Below are positions 32,088 to 45,078 of a DNA stretch of 64,000 nucleotides, piece after piece. Below the pieces are notes generated by a model. That model had not been told where the DNA came from, made no database searches, and worked only from the letters and a program-made list of their open reading frames with translations. A program made the position numbers and the translations under genes. Where the stretch lies: contig CM042552.1 of NCBI GenBank assembly GCA_023630585.1, forward strand, positions 4,890,001 through 4,954,000. Direction: 5' to 3'. Source of the stretch: Cranoglanis bouderius. Lineage: Eukaryota; Chordata; Actinopteri; Siluriformes; Cranoglanididae. Within the stretch, counting starts at the first letter, position 1. Each line of letters starts with the position of its first letter.

Positions 32088-33411
32088 AATAATTAGTACA
32101 AATAAGTACAAAAGTAATAACATAAAATGTTACATTGACAAAACTGTACAGTACAAAGAAGCTGATCATACTATTATCTTGATGTATTATTATTATTATT
32201 ATTTTTGCCTGATTACTAATTCCCCCCCTTATGTTCACGGTAAAATAGTTTATTCAAAATAATCATTTTGTTACTACAAAAAAATACTAGATAAATTATA
32301 AAGTTGATGGGTTTCTGAATGGCGTAATGGTCTAAATATTCCTCCTTTGGCAAGTTTGATTCACATCCATCACATCCATCCATATCCTTCTGAGAAACCA
32401 TCACATAGTAACATACACCCAGGAACTGGCAAAAAAACAAAAAAAAACAAATGTAACACACAGGCAGTGTGAGGCAGGTGGAAGGAGATTACCTGCAAAC
32501 GTGGATGTGTGAAAAGAAGCATGGCAGGAGTCTGAAATCAAAAGTGCCCTCCTCTTGCTCTCTCCTAACCCCCATTCAATAGCCCTTTTCAGTCCCTCGT
32601 TTTTTTTTTTAATGCACATTTAGAGAGCCTGCACTCTTCAGATTAAAAAGTAGAGAGTGAAAGATTGGAGACGGAAAGAAAGAAAGGGAGGAAAGCGAAA
32701 GTGGTTAAAACAATCCCTGACACATACCTCTGCCAGATGGATCTGTGAGTAGGTTTCGCTTGGCAAAGCAAAGCGAATGAAAAGAACACTGATCACCTGT
32801 CCATGGTATAAACCTGGGAGAATTTCTCAAAACAAAATCTTGGACTACATTTAAGGCCTGATTTACCCAAATAAAGCACGCTAATTTGTGTGTCGTGGGT
32901 TATTTATAAAGAATAAGTGCATGAATTAGGTCAGGAGCAAATGTAGGTGTAGAGAACAATAAATATAAATTAGGATGGTGCGTATTATTTGCTCTTGATA
33001 GATAAAGCAAGTTGAGATATTTAAGAGAAATACGACTGTAGGGAAGGGTCTCTATTGAAATGCTGTTGGCAACGAATATCTAATATCTAATATCTAAAAT
33101 CTAATATAAAACCAGCTTTGCCAAGGTAATATTTCATTCTAAAAAGTTAGGACAAGCGAGATATTTTACAAATATTTTATTTTTCTTATGAATACAAATA
33201 TCCAATGAGAACATGGGTTTGTTATTTGGGTTACTTATTAAATTATTAAGATTTATACTATGTAGATTTGTAGTTTTTTTCAGTTTGAGAAGTTAAAAAA
33301 TCAGCAAAGCCTGTTTAACTAAAACATTTATACATTTATAACCATTATTTTTGGTTATCTGAGATTTTAGCCCCTAAAAAAATTGGTATTAATGATAAAA
33401 ATTTGTATAAA
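32088..33411. other. Intronic sequence, nothing recognised
   Basis: AT-rich unique sequence, with (TTA)n at 32187-32203 and a small TAATATC tandem at about 33077-33110. Confidence 0.4.
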
Positions 33412-34370
33412 CTGATATAGCACAGAGCTGTTGAATTCTCAATTCTGATTGGTCCGAAGAAATCACAGGTTTGTATTAACTCTTACTCTTTCTGATACAT
33501 TACAGTTTCTGTAATAAGACCTTACACACAGACTTGTATGTTGGATGATCCATATTGATCTAAGCCTAATAATGAATAAGTTTATAAAAAATAAAAAATA
33601 AAAAAAAGTATTAGGTATAACTGTTGACTATTAATCATTTTCTCTAAGGAGATGTTTATTTAACATTTTTGGAAGGAGTCTTCAGTAACAGTCAGTAAGT
33701 TTTCTGTTTTCAGCACAGACTTCAAGGTTATTTCCGTTATCTTGGTAACATGACAAGCTTTATTTGTCTTTTTAATTTCAAGAGAAAAACAAATAGGTTG
33801 TGAGTGATAATATTAGTGAATTAGATAAAATAAAATTCATTAAACAAGAATAGAAAGCCTCCTAGCTGGCTACAAGAAGCATTTGCAAACTGTGATACCT
33901 TCTAAGTATTGACTTAGAAGGGTGTCCAAACTTTTGAACTTGCCATAATTACTATTTTCTTCTATTTTTTTCTAGTAACAGTGCATTAACATTTGGAAAA
34001 AAAAAAAAAAAAAAAAAAGTTATGTATTAAAACAATTTGCTCCAGAGTTTGTGTTTACTCCAAAAATTAAACACGTGATTGGCCAAAACTGTTGTATACG
34101 ACTGTAACTTGTTTCATGGATGTTGTACAACAAATTACACAAATTAAATGTAACAATAAATGGATAATAAACAAACAAATAAATAAATAATTTAATTGTT
34201 GGCAAGTTGGCGTGGTATAAGAGGAATAAAGTACTTCGAAGCATAGTGTTATTGGAAAATAATCAGCTGTATGTTGGTAACAGTAACTCCTCATCATCAT
34301 GTTGTTGATTATTTTCCCATAACAACAACCCCCCCCCAAGTGTTTTATTCCTTACAATTTGTCTAAGAAA
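33412..34370 (+). repeat. Repeat family A copy, near full length
   Basis: It starts GAGCTGTTGAATTCTCAATT, then CTGATTGGTC, then ACATTTTTGGAAGGAGTC, and ends ATTATTTTCCCATAACAACA and GTGTTTTATTCCTTAC. An A-run occurs at 33999-34018. This is the longest copy in the window and a useful reference for the family. Confidence 0.7.
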
Positions 34371-34850
34371 AAAAACAGTTAGTGATCATGAGTAAAAGAG
34401 GCTAACTAACCAGGATAGAAGTAACTTCAATTTCTTTGGTTGTGTGTAAAATAGCAAGGATTTATTTATTTATTTATCTATCTATTTATTTATTTGGCTA
34501 ATTCTGACGTCATCTACTCCCAATACAGCCCCGCCCCAACTCAAACGAGCCAGACTGCAAAACTACAAGGATTTCCTTTTGAAGTTGATTATACATTTAT
34601 GACTTCTTCTATAACTATATAACTATATAACTTCTATAATCTATAAGTAATAATAAGAAATTAATCGTGAAAAGAAATCGAGTGGAGCTTTAAAGCTGGC
34701 GGATGTTTTCTGATTCAGGAGAAGAGAGGAACGAGAGAAAATAGGGTGATGTAAAAGAGGGGCAGAGGAAATGCTGGCGTACACACGAGAGATTTACAAT
34801 GTGGCTCCCCCGGGGGATATCACCTGGACTGTGTGTGTGTGTGTGTGTGG

Positions 34851-34912
<62 letters not shown>

Positions 34913-35265
34913 TAAGGGGAAAGAGATTTAGAGAAGGGAAAAAAAGAAAGAGAAAGCGAGAGTGTCATATAAATAAGGAGAGTGAGAGACGGATATGGCC
35001 CGAGACAGAGAGTGAAAAAGAGCAGCGTGAATAGGGCACAGATATAGAAAGCTGAAGGAAGAGAAGAATGCAAGTGTTTATGAGGACAGACACTGATGGA
35101 CATTGCTGAGCAATACACACTCTGAACTGGTGACTCGGCGCCGTCACTTGTCTTTCTACTCATGTGAAAGTTTTGTGATTGCTCTTCAATAGGCCGCGTC
35201 TCACCCAACCTCAGTCATATTTTCCATTCTAAAAGTGCACACACAAACCCAGAAATACTGTCTCT

Positions 35266-35316
<51 letters not shown>

Positions 35317-35945
35317 GCTCAAATCTAAAGTCGTCCTTTCAATCTTCCATCCTGGGAATTACTGTCCTACCTTTCCCAGGAAAAAAAAAAAGAAATAAAA
35401 GTTCCATCACGGCAAATATTACCCATGAGACCACCAGGTTTAAGACATAGAGAGAAAGAGAGCATGAGAAAGAGAGCATGAGAGACATGTGCATGCATGT
35501 GTGTGTGTGTAAGAGAGAGAGATTTATCCTGTTTTCCTCAGGGGAGGTTTTGAAATTTAAAGACATCACAGCAACAAAGAAGCGTAATTGAAAACAGAAT
35601 TACTCCCAATTTTAAAATCTCATATATGTCAGTGACCACCCATGTGAGAAATAAGATTAGAAATAAGCACCGATTTCAGATTCGTCCAAAAATGATCAGC
35701 TACATTTACATGCAAGCTAATAATCTGTTAATAATCTGGGTGATAGCTCAGTCACAATGCAATTCGAAGCGATTTCAATTTATATCTGCTTTAATGTAAC
35801 AGTGAACTCATAAAGATGTGTTTTTAATACATCTTCTCCTCCTTTTAAAATGCTTATTTTGATTGTTAAAGCTTGGTGTCTGGGTTCAAAATTGTTAACA
35901 CCACACAAAAATCACAATTTGATATTAAAAACAGATTCAATCAGG
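34371..35945. other. Intronic sequence with TG/GA and CA tracts
   Basis: A compound (TG)n(GA)n tract at about 34831-34909, GA-rich sequence to 35020, and (CA)n at about 35268-35312. Otherwise it is AT-rich unique sequence. Long Ser/Leu or Arg/Glu ORFs are artefacts of the tract. Confidence 0.6.
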
Positions 35946-36066
35946 GCTTAGTTAGTGATGTGTCTAAAAAAAGTGATGTGTCTAAAATATGAGCTTAGTT
36001 AGTGATGTGTCTAAAAAAGTGATGTGTCTAAAATACGAGCTTAGTTAGTGATGTGTCTAAAAAAGG
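35946..36066. repeat. 46-47 bp tandem repeat, about 2.5 copies
   Basis: GCTTAGTTAGTGATGTGTCT begins at 35946, 35993 and 36039. Each unit also contains a second internal GTGATGTGTCTAAAA, so the unit is itself a partial duplication. Confidence 0.9.
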
Positions 36067-36119
36067 TCAAGGACTAGTGACTTGGCTAATGTTAGTAATG
36101 AACAAAATAGATTTGATTA

Positions 36120-37285
36120 CCATGGCGGTCTGATAGATTCGGTTGCTGATGACTGATAGATGGCTTGATACATGGGTGGCTTAATGGGGGGATGGATGGA
36201 TAGATGGATGGCTTGATAGATGGGTGGCCTGATGGAGGGGTGGACTGATGGATGGATGTCTGGATGGCTTGATAGACAGATGGATTAATGGAGGGGTGGA
36301 TTGATGGATAGCTGGATGAATGAATGTCTGGATGGCTTAATAGATGGATGAATTAATGGGGGGATGGATTGATGGATGGATGGATGGATGGCTTGATAAA
36401 CGGATGGCCTGATGGAGGGGTGGACTGATGGATGGATGAATGAATGTCTTGATAGACGGATGGATTAATGGAGGGGTGGATTGATGGATGGATGGATGAA
36501 TGAATGTCTGGTGTCTGGATGGCTTAATAGATGACTGGATTAATTGGGGGGACGGATTGATGGATGGATGGATGTCTGGATGGCTTGATAGATGGTTGGC
36601 CTGATGGAGGCGTGGACTGATGGATGGATGGATGAATGAATGAATGTCTGAATGGCTTGATAGAGGGATGGATTAATGGAGGGGTGGATTGATGGATGGA
36701 TGGATGGATGGATGGATGGATGAATGCCTGAATGGCTTGACAGATGGGTGGATTAATGGAGGGGTGGACTGATGGATGGATGGGTGGGTGGATGGATGTC
36801 TGGATGGCTTGATAGACAGATGGATTAATGGAGGGGTGGATTGATGGATGAATGAATGTCTGGATGGCTTAATAGATGGATGGATTAATGGGGGGATGGA
36901 TGGATGGATGTCTGGATGGCTTGATAGATGGATGGCCTGATGGAGGGGTGGACTGATGGATGGATGGATGAATGAATGTCTGAATGGCTTGATAGATGGA
37001 TGGATTAATGGAGGGGTGGATTGATGGATGGATGAATGGATGAATGAATGTCTGAATGGCTTGACAGATGGGGGGATTAATGGGGGGATGGATTGATGGA
37101 TGTCTGGATGGCTTGATAGATGGATGGCCTGATGGAGGGGTGGACTGATGGATGGATGGATGAATGAATGTCTGAATGTCTTGATAGATGGATGGATTAA
37201 TGGAGGGGTGGATTGATGGATGGATGAATGAATGTCTGAATGTCTTGACAGATGGGTGGATTAATGGAGGCGTGGATTGATGGAT
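36120..37285. repeat. GGAT-type minisatellite with three-part higher-order repeat
   Basis: Subunits of about 50-80 bp, each ending in (GGAT)n, fall into three types. Type A contains GGCCTGATGGAGGGGTGGAC, type B GGATTAATGGAGGGGTGGAT, type C GGATTAATGGGGGGATGGAT. Type A occurs at about 36226, 36406, 36599, 36934 and 37126, with spacings of 180, 193, 335 and 192 bp. The usual order is A-B-C. Confidence 0.85.
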
Positions 37286-37289
37286 ATAC

Positions 37290-38754
37290 TTATATTATTT
37301 TAATGCTTTACAGTTTGTTTGTAAGTATTTTAATGAACTGTTTCCATGTAAATCTTTGGTGTTGAGTCTTTACGTACATTCTGCACTTTTGCATGCTTGT
37401 GTGAAGACGCACTTGCAAAACAATTGATGTTGTGAAGGAACAAAACTTATGCTGTACATTGTAAGCAATTTTAAAATAACTGAGGTTTTATGGGCGGTAT
37501 AGTCACAACAGAATGATGCAGGGTGCCAATACTTTTTCGGTCCTTCTGGACAATAAGGGGATTTGGAAGAGTTTTGAGAGACTAAAGCAATTTAAATACT
37601 TGGCAAACAAGCTGACGTAACTGTAGCTACTTGTTACACCCTGACATGTTGACATGCATGAGCATAAATTTGCTTCAGATTCCATGTAGCTGGCGAGTTA
37701 CATATTCATGTAAATGGAGATTTTATCTGATTGACGAGTTTAGGCTACATATAAAAATGCAAATCAGTGTATGTAAACATTGTCAGTCACGTTGTGTGGT
37801 AACCTCATCTTGGCAGACAGATAAATAAATCTGAAAAGAAAAAAAAAAAAAAACATCACAATGGTGTAAACCTTTTTTTCACAAAATCCTCTTTTGAGGC
37901 ATCCATAATTTAGGTGTTATTATAGTGATACAATGACTCAGTGATATTTATGCACCGAGTGTGAAAAACAGTGTGTCTACATGTTAAAAAAAGAAAAACG
38001 ACTATGTGGCGGGGGCACATATATAAGGTGGCACTGTGAAAAGCCTGTTTGAAAAGGGTTTGAGTGAAAAGATGGAGAGCAGAAAGAAGAGGATGGAGTG
38101 TGGAGTATAGAGAGCCAGATAAAGCCTCCTCTAGGTGTAATCATACGAAATGATGAAATGCCACTTAAACGAGAGATAGAGAGAGATTCAGAGAGAAGAG
38201 AGAAGAGAGAGAGAGAAATGGGAATTCATTTGCAAGCAATTAAGTGAATATAAATGTGTGGTTTCAAATAGATACAGATTTTCTCATTAATTTCTGTCTC
38301 TACGTGTGCAGATGTTACCCATTAAATCAGCTGTGCAGTCTAGTCGTGTGTGTGTGTATGTGTGTGCGTGTATGTGTGTGTGTGTGTGTGCACACCATGT
38401 ATATGCGCATATGTGTGCCCCTGTGTTTCATGTTCACTAAAGTGCTGTAGAAGAGCCCTCAGCAGTGCTACAGTTCAGTGAGCAAAATAATAACGTATCC
38501 CTCTCACACTCTCCACGGTGCCGGACTTCACTAACCAGCCAAGTTCTCAGACTTACTCGAACAGCTTTAATCATAACTGGTCTCTCTTCAGGATAAGCAG
38601 CAGCAGCAGCACACTATTAATTAAAGACTGTGGTGGGAACTGAGGGTGTCTGCATAGAATGTAGCCACAGAGTGTATAAGGGCAGAATAAACCAGCAGGT
38701 AACATAGATTAAATAGAAAAAGTGGTTAATGTAACTGAATAGGTGCTAGGTGGA
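37290..38754. other. Intronic sequence between two GGAT arrays
   Basis: AT-rich unique sequence with a poly(A) at 37838-37853, GA-rich sequence at 38170-38217 and a TG tract at 38347-38391. No gene is recognised. Confidence 0.45.
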
Positions 38755-40060
38755 AATATGGATGGATTTATGAACTGATGATTACTTGGATAGATGGATG
38801 GACTGACGGATGGTTGGATCAATGGATGATTTTCTTGATAGATTAAGATCAATCCTCAATCAATTAAGATAGGTGAAAGAGTACTTGATGGAACTTAATT
38901 TGAATGAATGAATGAATGGATGGATGGATGGATGGATTGACAAAAAGATATATATGAAGACAGATGAAAGAGCAGTTGGTGGAACTGAATCTAGCCAGAT
39001 GGTTGGCTGGATGGACGGATGGATGTTTAGTTCATCCATCCGTCCATCCAGCCAACCATCTGGCTAGATTCAGTTCCACCAACTGCTCTTTCATCTGTTG
39101 GATGGATGGATGGGTGGATGGATGCATTACTGGATAGATTAATTAAAACCAATCTTCAGATAGATTAAGATAGATAAAAGAGTGGTTGATGAAACTGAAT
39201 CTAGACAAATGGATGCATGGATGGACTGAAGGTTGGGTGGATGGATAGATTACTGGATATATTAATTAATATCATTCTTCAGACAGATTAAGATAAATAA
39301 AAGAGTGGATGATGGAACTGAATCTGGACATATAGATAGACGGATGGATGGATGGATGGATGGGTGGATTGATGCAGTACTGGATAGATTAATTAAGATC
39401 AATCTTCAGATAGATTAACGTGGGTAGATGCATGGATGGTTAGATGCATTAATAAATGGATGGACCAATTAAGATGTATGTATGTATGTATGTGGTGGAC
39501 TGAATCTGTGTTAATGAATGAATGGATGGTTGATTGGAGGGATGGTTGGATGGATTAATGGATGGATAGATGGATGAACTACTAGATAGATGAAGAAAGA
39601 TGAATATAAATGTGACTGATGGAACTGACTTTGTATGAATGGATGGATGGATAAACTACTGGATAGATGGAACAGTGAAGATGGATGCAAAAGTCAATGA
39701 ATGGACGGATGACTCGATGGATGGAAAGATGGATGGATGGGTGGATACATGGATAGATGGATTAATGGGTGGATTATTAATGAAATATTAGTGAAGTGAT
39801 TGACTGAATTTAATCTGGATGGATAGATGGGTAGATGGAAGGATGAATGGATGGATGAACAGTGGTAAGTGCGAATCCTGGAGCAAATTTTGTTGAAAAG
39901 AAGTTATAAGAAAAATGGTATTGTGCTTCATAAAGGGATGGACAATTGAATGGATGGATTGAAGGGTGAATGGATAGATAGTGTGAGAATGGACAGATAG
40001 ATGTATGTATGTATGCATGTATAGATACAGTAGACAGATGGAAGGAAGTAACTTGGTACA
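38755..40060. repeat. Second GGAT minisatellite with a longer composite unit
   Basis: The unit alternates (GGAT)n runs with GATTAATTAAGATCAATCTT, CAGATAGATTAAGATAGATA, AAAGAGTGGTTGATG and GAACTGAATCTAGAC. Good copies start near 38830, 39140, 39260 and 39380, so the period is about 120 bp in the best part, decaying after about 39500. It contains a large perfect inverted repeat at 38960-39098. Confidence 0.8.
38960..39098. repeat. Perfect 66-bp inverted repeat with 7-nt loop
   Basis: The left arm 38960-39025 starts ACAGATGAAAGAGCAGTTGG and ends GACGGATGGATG. The right arm 39033-39098 is its exact reverse complement. The loop is TTTAGTT. The left arm lies in the normal orientation of the surrounding minisatellite unit (GGAACTGAATCTAG); the right arm is the inverted addition. 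Confidence 0.95.
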
Positions 40061-40544
40061 CATTTTGTACCCACAACTGATGTATTCTTACATTTCCTGA
40101 CTAACATGGCTTATGTTTCAAGGTCTGTGCCATGTCCCACACTTCATGCTAAACTAACAAGCTTTAACACAGCAGTTGTTCATTTTCACACTGCTGATTT
40201 TTATGGGTGTCAGAATCTTTTTGGCTGCTCTCCCCTTTCTTTCTAAGTCCATATGCAAGAGGATTCATTACTCTTCCCAACCACATCTAGTGCTGCCATA
40301 TGCATATTGAAGTCTGTCCAGGTTAAAAGAAAATCCCAGGTCCTATTTAATCCGTACGTTAAAATGTGATCTGTGTGTGTGTATCTTGTATGAGTATGGA
40401 TATTAATCTGAGGTGTAAAGGTGCCTCTGTTGCGATCTGTGTCTAGATTTAAACCCAAAGTGTGCATGGCTTAAACCAGAAGGGGAGTTTTATTATTATT
40501 ATTATTATTACTTATTTTAATTTATTAAATTTGCCTACATTAAG
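40061..40544. other. Intronic sequence, nothing recognised
   Basis: Unique sequence with a short (TTA)n at 40486-40510. No gene. Confidence 0.4.
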
Positions 40545-40840
40545 TTTGCCTTGCACCTCCCGGGTTGGGGGGTTGAATCTAGCCTCTGCCCTGTGTGCAT
40601 GGAGTTTGCATGTACTCCCTGTGCTTCAGGGGTTTCCTCCTCCAGTCCAAAGTCATGCATTGCAGGCTTATTGGCATTCCCAAATTGTCCGTAGTGTGTG
40701 AATGTGTGAGATTGTGCCCTGCAGTGGGTTAGTACCCCATCCAGGGTGTCCCCCACCTTGTGCGCCAAGTTCTCTGGGACAGGCTCCGGGCTCCCCCGCG
40801 TAGGATAAGCGGTACGGAAAATGGATGGTTGGATGGATTA
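40545..40840 (+). mobile_element. tRNA-like SINE with GGAT tail
   Basis: The head (GTTTGCCTTGCACCTCCCGG, then a decayed B-box GGTTGAATC) is followed by the body CATGGAGTTTGCATGTACTC, TTTCCTCCTCCAGTCCAAAG, and the 3' region TGGGTTAGTACCCCATCCAG. The tail is GGATAAGCGGTACGGAAAAT followed by GGATGGTTGGATGGA. The 10.8-kb and 3.8-kb fragments belong to the same family. Confidence 0.8.
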
Positions 40841-42769
40841 ACCGTATACCACTGGGGGCAATTTGGGGGGAATTCTGTTCTGACAGTTCCTCAACCTAAG
40901 CTACATCACCCCAGAAACAGCAGACTATTGACATGTTGGTCTACTTTTCTAATGGTTTCCCACAATGGCGTTTGACTACTCACCGATAGCTTCACCAGTT
41001 GGATTTAGCCCTTGTGTCATCTATATCTAAAGACAGCGATGCAGCAGCACTCTAGTCCTTTAGTCTTTCCAGCTCTCTCATCTCTTCATCTATACACTCT
41101 GCTCAAACAGATCAGCTTCCAAAGCTTTCAAAACATTCATGCTAATACCGCCATCAACACCATCGCGCTCGACATCCCGTGGATTGTACACTAGCCGAGC
41201 CAAGTCTCTGCCGTAACTCAGTGCAACTACGACTGCAGTTTGGGACTTTGAGTCCAACGTTTGCACCACTGTTATGACTTCTATGTTTCACATTAATCAG
41301 AGGTATCCGAAGCACAGCAAACAACCGTAACTTCTCACAGGAATAACACCCAGCAAATTCGCAGCAGAATCGCTAAACACCTCATTAATATTGTAATATA
41401 AGCATATTCAATATTTTCAGGGTGATCTTTTCTTTTAACTCATAGGTTTTTATATTCCTTCCATTTCCAGAAAATAAGGCTGGATTGCCATTTACACAAT
41501 GAGTGTACATACACGTATCAGGTGTAAACACAAGGTGAGATCAGATTGTTGATTATTCAGATAAGGCATCCGGATACAGATTACATTTTAATGCAAGATG
41601 TAAACTGGGCCCTAGAGGGGAAAATAAATCACAGATTTTACATTACGTATTCATATGGGAAATCTTGTTTACCTACTGGCTATTTCACACTGAGTTCCAA
41701 ACTAAAAATCCCAAACCCCCCATCCCCCCCATCCCCCTTTATGAATCTGGACACTTTACAATACATCTGCTTTTGGGAGTGCATGGTGTAAAGACAGTAG
41801 GTAATGACAGCTCCTGGTCTCATTTTAAAGGTATTAAAAAGCAATTAAAGTTTTGATTTTCACGCCAGCAAGTTCGCAATCGTCTTTGCGGACTCTGTGC
41901 CAGACAGCGAAGGTTGAAGTGACGCCAAAATTTCCACTCCAGAAACAAAGGGAGCATATGGGAAGGCAGAGGAGAGTGAGTAATTTATCAAGAAATCCAG
42001 ATGTATTCTGCTGACTATCTATCAACTGCTCAGGGCTGGAGCTTGATCTCGCCAAAAAAGGGTGGCCATTTCATGTCAAATACGCAAGAGCATAAACTGA
42101 GATTTCAACTAAAAGTCATAAAATTGATTTGTACAGAGATGAATGGAGAGCAAACAGGACTTGAAGTGAACTTTTTTTTCTCCATCTGGCTTGTACAGTC
42201 TTTTTTTTACACACGAATTCTCAGCCAACCATTCTGATATATCACGTATCACCTGATAACCAGGTTCACCACCATGATCCAGTAGTCACTTCAGAGACAA
42301 GCCTCGATGCCCTAAATAGCCACAGAGAGCCACTGAGTGAGACTGAAGAGCAGATGCAGACTTTTGGATCACTTGCAGTGGTGGGAAGTGTAAGCGGGTA
42401 GGCCTATCAGGCCTAAACATGAGTCATGAGATGACAGTATCACGCCAAGAAATGTAATACTGTCATTATATTCGGCCAAAATAAGGTACTTTAGAAGACA
42501 GTTTGTGGTATGCTGCCTTTCTAATGGGACATCCTTCATCTCAGGAGTGTGCAAATGCAGGCCTAAATGCTGTCTCTGTCTAGACAGATGCCTCCTGAAT
42601 GGAATACTGGGGTAGTCACAGCACTGTGAGTCAATACACTGAAAAATTGCAGAATGCGGTATAACTGACTGTTGATTTATTTAAATCATTAGAAGAAACA
42701 GAATCTACTACAGTATGTACGCTGTCTAAAGTAGCAGCAGTACAACGGTTGATCTGGTATACTTGGACA
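40841..42769. other. Intronic sequence, nothing recognised
   Basis: Unique sequence without transposon ends or long simple repeats that I can recognise. A C-rich run lies at 41715-41740. Confidence 0.4.
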
Positions 42770-42960
42770 TTGTCACAAAGCAGCTTTACAGAAATATATA
42801 AAGTCAAGATATAAATTTTCCTTAATGAGCATGCCAGAGGCGGCGGTAGCAAGGAAAAACTCCCCGAGATGACATGAGGAAGAAACCTTGAGAGGAACCA
42901 TACTCAAAAGAGAACCCATCTTCATCTGGGTGACACCGGAGAGTGCGATTATAAATAATT
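42770..42960 (+). mobile_element. Dispersed retroposon-like repeat
   Basis: Words TTGTCACAAAGCAGCTTTAC, TTAATGAGCATGCCAGAGGC, AAGGAAAAACTCCCCGAGAT and GAGGAAGAAACCTTGAGAGG mark a common fish interspersed repeat. A shorter copy is at 48275-48425. Sequence to about 43400 may continue the same element, but I cannot show it from two copies. Confidence 0.6.
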
Positions 42961-45030
42961 CCCTTCTATAACTGTGTACTACATGGTCAAAAAGTGCAAT
43001 TGTGTAACCAGGAAAATCTCACATGAAGTCTATTTTGTTGAAGTCATCAACTGTTCACTGATGGAGATTTGAGTGCAAAACCGTTCGTGACAATTGCGGT
43101 CCTAAAGCTAACATAGCAATTGTTGTCCTAAGCCATTTTCATGGTTATTCAGTGGTACCATGCTCAGTAATCTCATGCATCTTCAGGCTGTCCATGTGGC
43201 GCCATCCTCAGCATCAGCAAGTGATTTCCGAGTGATGAGAACTCCAACCAGAAGTAGGGCATCAGGATGGATCGGGCAGGTCCGGAGAAAAGAAGGGGCC
43301 AGGATCACTGGTATATCAGGAGTATCACGTGTAGCTCGACACATGCTACTCCAATCAGAAGTGTTCCTCCAGACAATAAGTGTTTTAGGAGATGTTAGCG
43401 TCTATCACAAGTGGCATAAAATTAGATATTTGGTTTTATGTGTAAAAATAATTCTTTCTTTCTAACCGCTGATCATGGAGCAGTGTTCACTCAGTGTTGA
43501 CTTTGGTTGCTGAGCGGTAAACTTCATCAATTTGTCTTTTTACGTTTTTTTTTTTTTTTTCCCCACCAGTAAAAAAACACATCAGGGTATGATTTAAACA
43601 GACTAAACACTGCAGCACCATTTCAATTCACTCAGTTCTTCACTGAGGAAAAACATAATAATTACGCTCAGATCCGTAGCTCTGTATTTCTTATTTGTGT
43701 ACGGAAATGACAGGTGCTGTTTGAATGGATGGCGGAAAGAGAAGGAAAACGTTTTATCTCTGCGTGTACCGAAGCATGTGCGAGTGCAATTTTTTATTTT
43801 TTTTACATCTCTGTTGTCAGTCTGATTTAATATCCTCACATCCTTCATTTCCATGAACAGACACGACCCCCTCTGCAGCACTGAGGTATGATAATACAGG
43901 TGAAACCCTCTTTTTATCACACAGCCATTAAGTTTTTGCGGTGTTGAGTGGAACGGCGCTGCTCAATTACAGAATCCCATCTCCGAAGGACAAGTACAAT
44001 CCATGCATAACAGCGTTACCTTGCTTATGTGCCGGATTCAAAAAGCAACACGACTTTGCCACAGGGGCAGATATACTGTAAGCATCGACTCAATAAAGCA
44101 CGATAGCACAGTCTCTGTGTTCTCCCTGGGTTCTGTGTTTTATTGCAGAGTTGAGAGAGAGCTGCCAGCTATTCGAGGCTGTTTGGTTCCCACGTTCTGG
44201 GCTGCCAAGAGCACTTCGGTCTGCATCGCTACATGGAGGGGGGGCCACGCATCTCCTGACTAGAGGAGAGGAGGAGGAGGGATCTGTATCAGAGTCTAAA
44301 AGTAGGCCAACATTTTTAGCCCCTGTACGTTACTTAGGCAGGAGGAATATAGCACTGGGAATTCTGTGGATCAGTGCACAGCTTTACAACATTTCATTTC
44401 TATTCCTTGCCTGTATCTTATACAAGTCCTTATAAGAGCCAATGATTTGATTCTGTTTTCTGTCATTGATGTATCTGCTTTTTGAAACAGGAAGTCACAG
44501 TGACAAGGCATGTTGAAGTGCTTGACTGATTTACACATCGATACACCACACCACACCCCTGCCAAATCTAAACAAACACGATTAGCTAAATATGAAGAAC
44601 AGCAAAGTGAAAAAAAAAAAAAATTCAATGCCGGAAGGTTTCTTGCCGTGGCCATCTCCCACACCTGTCCACTTTAACAAGAACAATATCCAACACGACG
44701 AGCTGTTGTGTGCATTGATGTGTTTGAGCTGTGGTCGACTGGCGGCAGCACCGATGAGCACCGACACATGTGACGCATCTAAGTGGTGGATGAAAAGAAG
44801 TCCAGGTGGTGTATGAGACAGAATCATATTCTCAAGCATTCTGGCATTGAACAGCCCCCAAGCTGGTAAAACACTCCTCCAAAAAGTATCATATAATACC
44901 ACTTTCTGCGATATTAATAAACTCCAATAGAAAAGGGAGTTTATTAACACAAAGGAAGGCAAAGACTCACTGACTTGACGAGCCATGTTTGCTGCAAACG
45001 AGCTGCTACTGTGGAGCAAGACACGCCTGC
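42961..45030. other. Intronic sequence, nothing recognised
   Basis: Unique sequence with T-runs at 43546-43560 and an A-run at 44611-44623. Open frames show no domains. Confidence 0.4.
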
Positions 45031-45070
45031 ACACACACACACACACACACGCACACACACACACACACAC
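45031..45070. repeat. (CA)n microsatellite abutting a MITE
   Basis: A CA tract with one G interruption, ending a few bases before the MITE terminus at 45079. Confidence 0.95.
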
Positions 45071-45078
45071 TGTATACA

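Noticed and set aside
34690..35208. 172-codon Ser/Leu-rich frame
   Set aside because: It runs through a (GA)n/(TG)n tract on the opposite strand. The remainder has no recognisable domain.
36120..37285. CRISPR-like array
   Set aside because: The repeats grade into each other without unique spacers, contain GGAT microsatellite and lie in a vertebrate intron. It is a minisatellite.
40545..40840. Functional tRNA gene because of the tRNA-like head
   Set aside because: There is no complete cloverleaf and the B-box is mutated. The body and GGAT tail identify a SINE.
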